From Synergistaceae bacterium (GTDB lineage: Bacteria; Synergistota; Synergistia; Synergistales; Aminobacteriaceae): a stretch of 22,615 nt of DNA. The notes under the pieces are model-generated. The model was not told the origin of the DNA, did no database searches, and was given only the letters and a program-made list of their open reading frames with translations. Each line of letters opens with the position of its first letter. The first letter of the stretch is position 1. The stretch is from positions 1-22,615 of the forward strand of contig JAISSA010000293.1 of the NCBI GenBank assembly GCA_031273365.1, written 5' to 3'. Of the stretch, positions 15,624-22,593 are shown in pieces. Position numbers and translations under genes: made by a program.

Positions 15624-15750
15624 AGACGTGCGGCGTTCCTTTCTTCATTCACATATCTCAGTTCTCTCAGAATGTGCGCGTTGCATAAACCGTGCGACAC
15701 CTCGTACTGGAAGTACGAATTCAAACAGTCATGGATTGCCGTCCCTTCTT

Positions 15751-16323
15751 TCAATAAATTCCAAACACTTGAGTAAAAAATCTGAGATAGACAAAAAATA
15801 ATCCGCATAAAAATCCTTTATAATTTAATCCTTTATTGCATATAAAAATCAATTCGCATCTAAAAAAATAACTCCAGGACAACCAGCATAAATAGCTGAG
15901 TATTACTTGCAATAACGGCATTTTTTCACAATAATCCATTGGAAAAATCAATAATCTTGAAAAGAAATATACTAATAAACTATGACTAATTAAGACGGCA
16001 ATCATTAAGAAATAATCATTAAAGAATGACAATAAAAAAACAATACTAATAGAAAATAGGAGCATATAAAATAAGATTCTATGATTCTCCATTTGAGGCA
16101 AAAAAGACAGAAATGGTATTATACCAAATATTTTCATGCTTGATATGATAAATGTTATCAATATAATCCCGATGCCGAATGATCTTTCTTTGGTATCCGA
16201 CAAATAAAATCTAATGCATTCAAATAATTTTAATTCTATACATCCCAAACAGGTTGTAAAATAAACGACAAATTTCGGTATATCGTTCAAGTGATTTTTG
16301 CTCTGAAATGGACTGGCAACCAC
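15751..16323 (-). CDS. Multi-pass membrane protein of unknown function
   Basis: 190 aa from a GTG at 16323, chosen because GGAGAGGG lies 5-12 nt upstream; the open frame extends to a TTG at 16392 without a ribosome site. After a short N-terminal region with CLGC (about residues 27-30), about five hydrophobic helices follow (for example FGIGIILITFIISS, ILFYMLLFSISIVFLLSFF, MIAVLISHSLLVYFF, LLQVILSYLCWLSWSYFF). I recognise no family. The sequence is very AT-rich, with Phe, Ile, Leu and Tyr abundant, and does not match the codon use of the neighbouring kinases. It lies 320 bp downstream of HK2 on the same strand and converges with the zinc-ribbon gene. A role as immunity, transport or sensory membrane protein would be a guess. 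Confidence 0.65.
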   Translation of the reverse strand: MVASPFQSKNHLNDIPKFVVYFTTCLGCIELKLFECIRFYLSDTKERSFGIGIILITFIISSMKIFGIIPFLSFLPQMENHRILFYMLLFSISIVFLLSFFNDYFLMIAVLISHSLLVYFFSRLLIFPMDYCEKMPLLQVILSYLCWLSWSYFFRCELIFICNKGLNYKGFLCGLFFVYLRFFTQVFGIY

Positions 16324-16643
16324 GAAACCCTCTCCTTTGTTCCTGATTAGGAGTCTATCGTAAGGGGAATATGCTTTCCTTCTCACCTGCAAAACTGAAT
16401 TTCAGAGGAACAGGGTCTCTTTGTCGCACCTCTGTTCACTTTTCGGCTCCGTACAACCGCTTCGTTCGTCCATGCGGCAATCAATGCGCAGGAATCCAGC
16501 ACATAAAACCTTCTCATCACTCGAGTTCCTTATCTCTTTGTTTCTGCAGGCAATAATTTTCTGTGGATAAACCGGTTCCAGCAAGCATTCCAAAAAGTCT
16601 GCCTTTGAAGAACGTGATTTGAAGAACGTGAAGGGATAAATGG
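16324..16643. other. Intergenic region downstream of HK2
   Basis: 320 bp. The frame out of step with HK2 stays open to about 16402 on the minus strand, but has no start, ribosome site or family likeness. A 14-bp tandem repeat (TTTGAAGAACGTGA at 16604-16617 and 16618-16631) lies just after the HK2 stop. No terminator or promoter stands out. Confidence 0.5.
16604..16631. repeat. Exact 14-bp tandem repeat after HK2
   Basis: TTTGAAGAACGTGA is present twice head to tail, 13 bp beyond the HK2 stop codon on the minus strand. Function unknown; it marks the edge of the AT-rich island. Confidence 0.8.
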
Positions 16644-18437
16644 CTATCGGGGCAGATATTGCCTGATTTTTTCGATGACATCGTCCACGTCGATCGGTTT
16701 TCCGATGTGGTCGTTCATGCCGGCGTCCTTGCAGCGCTCGATGTCCTCGCGGAAGACGTTCGCCGTCATGGCGATTATGGGGATCGTCTGTGCGCGCGGC
16801 AGGCTGGAGGCGCGGATGGTTCGGGTCGCCTCGTATCCGTCCATCACGGGCATCTGGACGTCCATCAGGATCAGGTCGCAGGCGTCCGGGTCGCCGGAGA
16901 ACTTTTTGACGGCCTCCGCTCCGTCGCAGGCGACGTCGATCTCCACACCGGTGTGCTCCAGCAGAGCCTGCACGATCTCCCGGTTGATCTCCACGTCCTC
17001 CGCCAGCAGGACGCGCCTGCCCCTGAAGATGCCGTCGGTGTCCCCGACGGGCGATTCCTCCGGAAGGGGAGCCTGTTCCTCCTCCGGGCACGCCTGCGCC
17101 AGGATCTCGAAGATGAAGGCCGCGCCTTTGCCCAGCTCGGACTCGATGCGGATGTTGCCGTCCATCAGCTCGATGATGCGTTTGGAGATGGCGAGCCCCA
17201 GCCCGGTGCCGCCGAATTTTCGGGAGATGCTGCCGTCAGCCTGTTCGAACGAGTTGAAGAGCCTTTTTTGCTGTTCTTCCGATATGCCGATGCCGCTGTC
17301 GCGCACGGACACCTCGAGGACGCAGATTCCCAACTCCTCGGCGATCCTTCGGGCGTTCAGCGTGATCTCGCCTCCCTCCGGGGTGAACTTGACGGCGTTG
17401 GAGAGAAGGTTCGTGAGCACCTGCGCGAGACGCTGTTCGTCCGAGACGATGTTTTTGGGGATGTTTTCGTCCAGCCTGACGAGCAGATTCTGTTTCTTCT
17501 CCTCGACGCGAAAATTGATGACGTCGACGACGCGCTGCAGCATTTTTTCGAAGTTGAAGGCGTCCAGCGACAGCTCGAATTTGTTCGCCTCGATCTTCGA
17601 CATGTCCAGAATATCGTTGATTACGCCCAGCAGGTGCGTCGAGGCCTCGCCGATCTTGTCGAGGCAATATTCCCTGCGCTCCATGTCGTGCGACGCCTTC
17701 GCTATCATGGTCATTCCGATGATGGCGTTCATCGGCGTGCGCATTTCATGGCTCATGCGGGAGAGGAACTCCGACTTCGCCCGGGTGGACTGCTCGGCCA
17801 GCTCGCGGGCACGTTCGGCCTCGCGCTGCGCCTGCGTCATCTCGGTCGTGTCGTAAAAGAAGGCCATGACGCCCTCCACCGTTCCGCTTTCTTCCAGCAT
17901 GGGCGTCACCCGAACGAGGTAGTGACGGGTGTTGTCGTTCCGTCCGAAATCCATGTCGCACTCCGTCTCGGCGGAGCGCTTTTCGTTCAGGGCAATCCCG
18001 AAGACCTCGTCCATATTCCGCGCGCATCGCTCCTCGGTCACCGGCGTCAGCAGGTCGTGATACGTCCTGTCCTGAACCAGGCCGAGGGCCGGAATCGCGC
18101 CCTTTCGCAGGTACGATTCGCTGGCGAAGATAAGGTGTCCGGTCCGGTCGAACAGCATAATGATGTCGAGGCAGTTGGCGAGCAGCAGGTTCATGTACTT
18201 CTCCTGCCTCGACTTCTCGGCCGCTATGATCCTGCTCAGGTTCTCCCGGACGCCGGAGCTCATTTTATTGCGTTTGTTGGTGGCCTGAGCGTATTTGAGC
18301 TCGCGCGCCAGCTTTTTGTTCTCCAGACGCAGCTGTTTGTTTTCTTCCTTCAGCGCCTCGACGTCGGGAGCCGGTTCTGTGGTCGTGCCGTTCGACCTGT
18401 CGATCCCGTCCACGGATTTACAGTACACAGGTGACAA
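16644..18437 (-). CDS. Hybrid sensor histidine kinase with PAS and REC domains (HK2)
   Basis: Cytoplasmic hybrid kinase, 597 aa. Order: coiled coil (about 26-55), PAS (about 75-200), HisKA with His230 in MSHEMRTPMNAIIGM, HATPase with Asn347, DSGIGI (380-385) and GTGLGL (410-415), then a receiver domain with AED (479-481), Asp526 in LMDVQMPVMDG and Lys580 in GKPID. Unlike HK1 it has no Hpt domain, so phosphate must pass to an Hpt elsewhere, perhaps that of HK1. The TTG at 18437 overlaps the last 20 bp of FIST2, indicating translational coupling; GTG at 18428 or 18413 are alternatives with no better ribosome site. No membrane segments are present; FIST2 is the likely sensor partner. Confidence 0.9.
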   Translation of the reverse strand: MSPVYCKSVDGIDRSNGTTTEPAPDVEALKEENKQLRLENKKLARELKYAQATNKRNKMSSGVRENLSRIIAAEKSRQEKYMNLLLANCLDIIMLFDRTGHLIFASESYLRKGAIPALGLVQDRTYHDLLTPVTEERCARNMDEVFGIALNEKRSAETECDMDFGRNDNTRHYLVRVTPMLEESGTVEGVMAFFYDTTEMTQAQREAERARELAEQSTRAKSEFLSRMSHEMRTPMNAIIGMTMIAKASHDMERREYCLDKIGEASTHLLGVINDILDMSKIEANKFELSLDAFNFEKMLQRVVDVINFRVEEKKQNLLVRLDENIPKNIVSDEQRLAQVLTNLLSNAVKFTPEGGEITLNARRIAEELGICVLEVSVRDSGIGISEEQQKRLFNSFEQADGSISRKFGGTGLGLAISKRIIELMDGNIRIESELGKGAAFIFEILAQACPEEEQAPLPEESPVGDTDGIFRGRRVLLAEDVEINREIVQALLEHTGVEIDVACDGAEAVKKFSGDPDACDLILMDVQMPVMDGYEATRTIRASSLPRAQTIPIIAMTANVFREDIERCKDAGMNDHIGKPIDVDDVIEKIRQYLPR

Positions 18438-19590
18438 ACGTCTCGTTGTGGCAGCGATTGATGCTGGAGGCTCCGTCCAGGGCGTAGACGGGGCAGAGCT
18501 CGCCGCCGCTGTAGGCGAACTGCCACGGGATGTTTGTTTCCTTCAGGATTTCCTGCAGTTTTTCGATTTCGGAGGCCGGTTCGAGGCCCAGAGTGAAGTA
18601 CCGCGCGATGCAGGAGAACATCAGCAGGCAGTCGGACCTGCCCGAGGCGAGCGCGGCGCGCAGGGTTTTGGAGCTCGTCACGACGATGTCGGCCGCGTCT
18701 ATGGAGCCGACGGACAGGATGGCGCCCACCGGGATATTTCCGCCGCACACGGCGTAGCCCTCCGGGGTGTTCGCGAATATCACGCGCACGACGGGCTCGG
18801 TGCCGTCGTTGTAGTCGACGATGAACGGGAAGGAGTTGATGCCGTTGATCGTTCCATCCGGGCCCCGGGTAAGGCCCAGAGATTCCAGGTATTCGACGAC
18901 CGGCCTGTCGTTGACCGTCTGAAGCTGGTTTCCCCGCGAGGCGGTAACGACGCCCTTTTTCAGCATGAGCCTCTCGGAGGAGATGGACCCTACGAAAAAG
19001 CGGGGGGCCACGTTGCCGAACAGGAGGATGAAGGCGTAGCGATCGAAGTAAGCCTCTCCGTTGTGGAGGACGTACGCCTCGTGATAGTCGTCGTTGTGGT
19101 CGACGGAGATCATCCCGAAGTTCGGGACGCCGCCCGAAATTTCCGTATAGGAATTCACGTAAAAGTCGCCTCCGACGTTCAGGAGAAGCGGCGCGAAGCT
19201 GAGCATCAGCGCCGGTTTTTCCGTCGCCGTCGCCGTGGCGGACTCGTAGGCCTCACGCAGCAGGCCGATGTCCTCCGAGAGGATGGGGGCGGACAGGCCG
19301 ACGGAGAAGGCGACGTCGTCGGAGGTGAGCACCATCAGCGTCAGGAGCATCGGCTCGTCGATCGACCTCGACGTCGCGTTGCCCAGCGTCGTGGCGCCGA
19401 CGACATCGAAGGGCAGAGAGGCGCACAGCTCCTTCACCGCGCCGGAGGCGACGAAATCGGCATAACACGTAAGGATGCCCACCGTGTTTTTGAGCAGCCC
19501 GCCTCCGGCATCCAACTGTTTCTGTATCTCCGCAACAGCCGCCTCCACGTCGTCGATTTCCCCAGTGTACGCGGTCAATGCCCTGATCAT
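18418..19590 (-). CDS. FIST-domain signal sensor protein (FIST2), NosP-like context
   Basis: 390 aa soluble protein with FIST_N and FIST_C domains, paralogous to FIST1: shared segments include EIDDV near the start, GIL(T/F)..Y and LPFDV.G.TT in FIST_N, and FSCIARY (325-331), YSGGELCPV (360-368) and HNETF..CV at the end. The ATG at 19590 has GGAGG 7-11 nt upstream. The two FIST proteins are clearly diverged, so the duplication is old. Six cysteines are in equivalent positions (42, 56, 282, 327, 366, 388). Histidines are otherwise mostly not shared, which matters if one or both bind haem. Its stop overlaps the HK2 start, so sensor and kinase are made together. Confidence 0.88.
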   Translation of the reverse strand: MIRALTAYTGEIDDVEAAVAEIQKQLDAGGGLLKNTVGILTCYADFVASGAVKELCASLPFDVVGATTLGNATSRSIDEPMLLTLMVLTSDDVAFSVGLSAPILSEDIGLLREAYESATATATEKPALMLSFAPLLLNVGGDFYVNSYTEISGGVPNFGMISVDHNDDYHEAYVLHNGEAYFDRYAFILLFGNVAPRFFVGSISSERLMLKKGVVTASRGNQLQTVNDRPVVEYLESLGLTRGPDGTINGINSFPFIVDYNDGTEPVVRVIFANTPEGYAVCGGNIPVGAILSVGSIDAADIVVTSSKTLRAALASGRSDCLLMFSCIARYFTLGLEPASEIEKLQEILKETNIPWQFAYSGGELCPVYALDGASSINRCHNETFVTCVL

Positions 19591-19604
19591 GAGAGCCTCC
19601 CCCC

Positions 19605-19627
19605 TGAACGTTGCAGCGAAACGTTCA
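19605..19627. promoter_or_regulatory. Perfect 8-bp dyad in the FIST2 leader
   Basis: TGAACGTT (19605-19612) and AACGTTCA (19620-19627) are exact inverted repeats separated by 7 nt. They lie between the FIST2 ribosome site and the tandem repeats with -10-like sequence, so they could be an operator or a 5' leader hairpin. Confidence 0.6.
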
Positions 19628-19670
19628 TTATCTTAAAATACATTATCTTAAAATACATTCCCTTAAACAC
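19626..19670 (-). promoter_or_regulatory. 15-bp tandem repeats with -10-like boxes upstream of FIST2
   Basis: CATTATCTTAAAATA is exactly duplicated (19626-19640, 19641-19655) and followed by a degenerate third unit CATTCCCTTAAACAC (19656-19670). Read on the minus strand, each exact unit contains GATAAT, a good -10 hexamer, so this is the probable FIST2-HK2 promoter region. No clear -35 can be assigned. Confidence 0.5.
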
Positions 19671-19709
19671 ACGGCCTCTGCCGGACTTGTAATCCTGAGC
19701 CGTCGTGTA

Positions 19710-19738
19710 TTGTCGACAGTGCGCCTGTTTCCTATATT
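19710..19738 (+). promoter_or_regulatory. Promoter of the thermonuclease gene
   Basis: TTGTCG (19710-19715), 17 bp, TATATT (19733-19738). The hexamers match the consensus at 4 and 5 positions with ideal spacing, and the predicted transcript start near 19745 lies upstream of the ATG at 19771. Confidence 0.55.
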
Positions 19739-19770
19739 ATACTATTGGTAAAACATATAGGGAGATCGTC

Positions 19771-20319
19771 ATGAAAAGAAGGAAAAAATACGGAACCTTT
19801 CGCGGCGGATTCACCCGTGGAAAAGCGCTCTCTCTGGTGGGGGCATTTCTGCTGTGGGTCTTTTATGTTCTCTTTGCGCCTGGCGACGACGCGCTTCAGG
19901 GAACGGTCGTCCGGGTGACGGACGGGGATACGGTGGTGGTGGCCGTGGCGGGCGAAGAACGCAGGGTGCGCCTGATCGGCGTCGACACTCCGGAGACCGT
20001 GCATCCCAACAAGCCCGTACAGCGCTACGGCAAAGAGGCCAGCGATTTCACGAAAAAAAGCCTGCTGAACAGGACCATCTGGCTGGAGTACGATACGGCC
20101 CCGCTCGACAGGTACAAACGTCACCTGGCGTACCTGTGGATGACGAAGCCCGGCGCGGGCGAGGAGGCGATACGGCGGGACATGTTCAACGCCCGGCTGA
20201 TTCTGGAAGGATACGGGAAGGTCATGACGATCCAGCCAAACTCGAAGTACGCCGACCTCTTCGTGAAATTTCAGAAGGAGGCGAGGGCAAAGCAAAGGGG
20301 CCTGTGGAGCAGAGACTGA
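19771..20319 (+). CDS. Thermonuclease (staphylococcal nuclease family), exported or membrane-anchored
   Basis: Calcium-dependent phosphodiesterase cleaving DNA and RNA. 182 aa from the ATG at 19771, supported by GGGAG 7 nt upstream and by a promoter that would exclude the longer upstream frame. The N-terminus is basic (MKRRKK) and followed by one hydrophobic segment (ALSLVGAFLLWVFYVLFAPG, 19-38), a signal anchor or signal peptide. The nuclease domain has the calcium ligand Asp53 in DGDT, Arg67, Asp72 and Glu75 in VRLIGVDTPET, and Arg117 in LDRYKRHLAYLW, spaced as in staphylococcal nuclease, so it should be active. Probable roles are nutrient acquisition or degradation of extracellular DNA. 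The stop overlaps a GAAA repeat. Confidence 0.92.
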   Translation: MKRRKKYGTFRGGFTRGKALSLVGAFLLWVFYVLFAPGDDALQGTVVRVTDGDTVVVAVAGEERRVRLIGVDTPETVHPNKPVQRYGKEASDFTKKSLLNRTIWLEYDTAPLDRYKRHLAYLWMTKPGAGEEAIRRDMFNARLILEGYGKVMTIQPNSKYADLFVKFQKEARAKQRGLWSRD

Positions 20320-20349
20320 AAGAAAGAAAGAAAGAAAGAAAGAAAGAAA
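20318..20349 (+). repeat. GAAA microsatellite at the nuclease 3' end
   Basis: Eight GAAA units begin inside the TGA stop of the nuclease gene and continue into the A-run that opens a family-1 repeat. Slippage here would not change the protein. Confidence 0.85.
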
Positions 20350-20404
20350 AAAAATTAACGGGGTCAGGGGGACAAGTCCCCTGCGGGGTATGGGGCGGAG
20401 CCCA
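20347..20404 (+). repeat. Family-1 double-hairpin repeat, copy C
   Basis: A-run, TTAACGGGGT, hairpin CAGGGGGACAAGTCCCCTG (20365-20383), then GGGGCGGAGCCC (20392-20403), with the second hairpin losing one C. It is arranged in tandem with copy D at a 61-bp offset. Confidence 0.85.
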
Positions 20405-20407
20405 AAA

Positions 20408-20470
20408 GAAAAAAATTAACGGGGTCAGGGGCCTAAGGCCCCTGCGGGGTATGGGGCAGAGCCCCATGGT
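20408..20470 (+). repeat. Family-1 double-hairpin repeat, copy D
   Basis: A-run, TTAACGGGGT, hairpin CAGGGGCCTAAGGCCCCTG (20426-20444), then GGGGCAGAGCCCC (20453-20465). Relative to copy B the first stem has A-T replaced by C-G at the same pair, a compensatory change. Confidence 0.85.
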
Positions 20471-20501
20471 CTTGCTTTAACAGGAAAAGAGGGGACACAC
20501 G

Positions 20502-21059
20502 ATGAACGAGGTTGTGCGCACCATTCTGGAGCGGCGGAGCATTCGCGGCTACAAACGGGACGCCCCGCGTCGGGAGGAGCTGGAGACCGTCCTGCAGGCG
20601 GCGCTTTACGCTCCCTCGGGGGCGGGCGCCGAGCCGTGGCATTTCACCGTCCTCACGGACAGGAACGTCATTGAAGATTTCGACGCGCGCACGCGCGCGG
20701 CCATGGCAGATTCGGGGATCGAACGGATCGAGGCGCTGGGGAAAGCGCCCGGTTATCGCGTATTTTTCGACGCGCCGGTCGTCATTCTGATCTGCGGCGA
20801 AAAGGTTTTGCGAAGGGCCGGCCGCCACCTTTCCGCCCTCGCGGACTGCAGCGCCGCGATCCAGAACATGCAGCTCGCCGCCGCTTCCATCGGCCTCGGA
20901 ACCTGCTGGATCGGTCTGGTGCGCTACCTGTTCGAGCGGGAGCCCTCCTTCATGGCCCCGGAGGGGTATGAGCCGCTTTTCGCGCTCGCCCTTGGCCGTC
21001 CGGCCGAATCCCCGTCCTCCCGTCCCGAACGGCGGGAGGGGACGGTGAAGTGGCTTTAA
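20502..21059 (+). CDS. Nitroreductase family protein
   Basis: FMN-dependent oxidoreductase of the nitroreductase family, using NAD(P)H to reduce nitro-aromatics, quinones or flavin-like compounds; natural substrate unknown. 185 aa, typical. RRSIRGYK (11-18) is the FMN-phosphate-binding start, APSG..AEPWHF (37-48) the next flavin contact, DCSAAIQNMQLAAASIGLGT and CWIG the dimer and FMN-binding helix region, and LALGRP near the C-terminus the usual last strand. The ATG at 20502 has GAGGGG 6-8 nt upstream. The gene follows the nuclease after two tandem repeats, so co-transcription is doubtful. No sign of damage. Confidence 0.9.
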   Translation: MNEVVRTILERRSIRGYKRDAPRREELETVLQAALYAPSGAGAEPWHFTVLTDRNVIEDFDARTRAAMADSGIERIEALGKAPGYRVFFDAPVVILICGEKVLRRAGRHLSALADCSAAIQNMQLAAASIGLGTCWIGLVRYLFEREPSFMAPEGYEPLFALALGRPAESPSSRPERREGTVKWL

Positions 21060-21345
21060 CGACTCCACGGGGAAATCACCCTTCCCATTTAAAAAACATA
21101 ACTGTACAGTCGCTTCAGGTAAAGGTCGGAGGGCACTTCCCCTCCACTGGGGAAGAACCTGAGCGATCAACGCGATTCGCTTCGCTCATCGGTTGCCTGC
21201 TTATGCGACTCGAACCCGTTTGCCGCAATACCGGACGCTTTCCGCAAAAGGCGCGGGCAATCGATCGAAATTATGCTCGCGACGCGTTGTTTGCCATGGT
21301 AGTTTGCTATAATGGTAAAAATATCATATCAGAGAGGTGATTTTC
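21060..21345. other. Intergenic region upstream of the symporter
   Basis: 286 bp. It includes CCCTTCCCATTTAAAAA (21079-21095), an exact inverted copy of TTTTTAAATGGGAAGGG at 7486-7502 within a family-2 repeat, and the symporter promoter. No gene is supported. Confidence 0.5.
21287..21313 (+). promoter_or_regulatory. Promoter of the dicarboxylate symporter gene
   Basis: TGCTATAAT (21305-21313) is a perfect extended -10. TTGTTT (21287-21292) is a possible -35 at a short 15-bp spacing, which is tolerable with an extended -10. The transcript would start about 25 nt before the ATG at 21346. Confidence 0.7.
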
Positions 21346-22593
21346 ATGAAGGGTAAGGGTATGTCACTGTTGTTGAAGATCAGCATCGGTTTTATCCTCG
21401 GCATCATCTTCGGTTTTGCAGCAGGTCCGATGGCGGCTGAAAGCGCGGCGTTGAAGGATTACGTCATACCCCTGCTGGACGTCGTGGGAAAAATCTTTCT
21501 CACGCTTCTGAAGATGCTGATCGTACCTCTGGTCTTCTCCAGCATCGTCGTCGGCGCCGCCTCCATCGGAGACCCCAAAACTCTGGGACGTATCGGCATA
21601 AGGACCATCGTTCTGTATCTCCTGACCACGGTCGTCGCCATCGCGATCGGCCTCGTTTTGGGCAACACGATCCGCCCCGGCGTCGGAATGGACCTTGCGG
21701 GCGCGGCGGGCACGGCTCAGGCGTCCAAACCCCTTCTGGAGGTCTTCCTCGACATCTTCCCCGCGAACCCCATCGATTCTCTCGTGAAGGCCAATATGCT
21801 GCAGATCATCGTTTTTGCGCTGTTCTTCGGAGTGGCCAGTCTTTTTGCCGGTGAAAAGGGCCGGCGCATCATCGGCGCGTTCGAGTCGATCGCCGAGGTC
21901 ATGTACGCCATGACCCACATGATCATGCGTCTGGCGCCGTACGGCGTTTTTTCGCTCATCGCCGTCACCGCGGCAAAATATGGATTTTCCATCCTGGCAC
22001 CCTTCGGAAAGGTTATCGCCGCCGTCTACGTCGGGTGCATCCTCCACGCGGTCGTCGTCTACTCGGGCCTGGTCCTCGTGTTCTGCCGAAAGTCCCCGCT
22101 GTGGTACTTCCGGGGCGTTCAGGAGGCCTCGATCACGGCGTTCGTCACCCGCTCCAGCTCCGGAACGCTTCCGATAACCATCGCCAACGTCCGGGACAAC
22201 CTCGGGGTCTCCGAGGGCATCAGCTCGTTCGTTCTGCCGCTCGGCGCCACCATTAACATGGACGGCACTGCGCTCTATCAGGGCGTCTGCGCTCTGTTCG
22301 TCGCGCAGGCGTTCGGCCTCGAGCTTTCGCTCAGCGCCCAGATCGGCATCATCCTGACGGCGACGCTCGCCTCCATCGGGACGGCGGGGGTGCCCGGGGC
22401 GGGGCTGATCATGCTGACGCTGGTTCTGACGAGCGCGGGCCTGCCCATCGAGGGCATGGGTCTTGTCGCGGGCATCGACGCCGTTCTCGACGCCGTGCGC
22501 ACCTGCCTGAACGTCACGGGCGACACCGCCGTGTGCGCCGTCGTCGCGGCCATGGAGGGAGAAAAGCTCGAATCCCGGTCCGTGGAACTGTAA
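21346..22593 (+). CDS. Dicarboxylate/amino acid:cation symporter (DAACS family, GltP/GltPh-like)
   Basis: Sodium- or proton-coupled membrane symporter for acidic amino acids or C4-dicarboxylates. 415 aa from the ATG at 21346, chosen because GAGGTGA lies 5 nt upstream; a GTG at 21337 overlaps that site. All family motifs are present: RSSSGTLP (about 269-276, hairpin 1), NMDGT (304-308, the unwound TM7 cation site), GVPGAG (348-353, hairpin 2) and DAVLDAVRTCLNVTGD in TM8. Arg385 in the DxxRT position and Asn389 match the substrate-binding Arg and Asn of GltPh, favouring acidic substrates over neutral amino acids. Own promoter, single gene as far as visible; the window ends 22 bp later. Confidence 0.94.
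   Translation: MKGKGMSLLLKISIGFILGIIFGFAAGPMAAESAALKDYVIPLLDVVGKIFLTLLKMLIVPLVFSSIVVGAASIGDPKTLGRIGIRTIVLYLLTTVVAIAIGLVLGNTIRPGVGMDLAGAAGTAQASKPLLEVFLDIFPANPIDSLVKANMLQIIVFALFFGVASLFAGEKGRRIIGAFESIAEVMYAMTHMIMRLAPYGVFSLIAVTAAKYGFSILAPFGKVIAAVYVGCILHAVVVYSGLVLVFCRKSPLWYFRGVQEASITAFVTRSSSGTLPITIANVRDNLGVSEGISSFVLPLGATINMDGTALYQGVCALFVAQAFGLELSLSAQIGIILTATLASIGTAGVPGAGLIMLTLVLTSAGLPIEGMGLVAGIDAVLDAVRTCLNVTGDTAVCAVVAAMEGEKLESRSVEL

Larger units (their letters stand above)
15350..15750. other. Non-coding GC-rich segment with hairpins and a family-2 repeat fragment
   Basis: 401 bp between two convergent AT-rich genes; no gene is supported. It contains GGGGGTATACCCCC (15365-15378), a related hairpin GCCGGGGTATACTCCGGC (15606-15623), and a stretch at about 15515-15568 resembling the interior of family-2 repeats. 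It may be a decayed mobile element. Confidence 0.5.
14650..16640. other. AT-rich island between two convergent signalling operons
   Basis: Base composition drops sharply: 21/60 G+C at 15001-15060 and 12/60 at 16021-16080, against 37/60 at 17101-17160. It carries two genes of unknown function with a GC-richer repeat segment between them (15350-15750). No integrase, transposase, tRNA or flanking direct repeats were found, so a transfer origin is suggested only by composition. Confidence 0.6.

Noticed and set aside
14650..16640. AT-rich island as an insertion sequence
   Set aside because: No transposase-like protein, no terminal inverted repeats at its edges and no target duplication could be seen.
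16402..16643. Minus-strand frame continuing past the HK2 stop toward 16402
   Set aside because: No start codon with ribosome site and no recognisable domain; the upstream part is an out-of-frame reading of HK2.
16659..18434. Very long plus-strand open frame opposite HK2
   Set aside because: Antisense shadow typical of GC-rich DNA; HK2 has complete kinase and receiver motifs.
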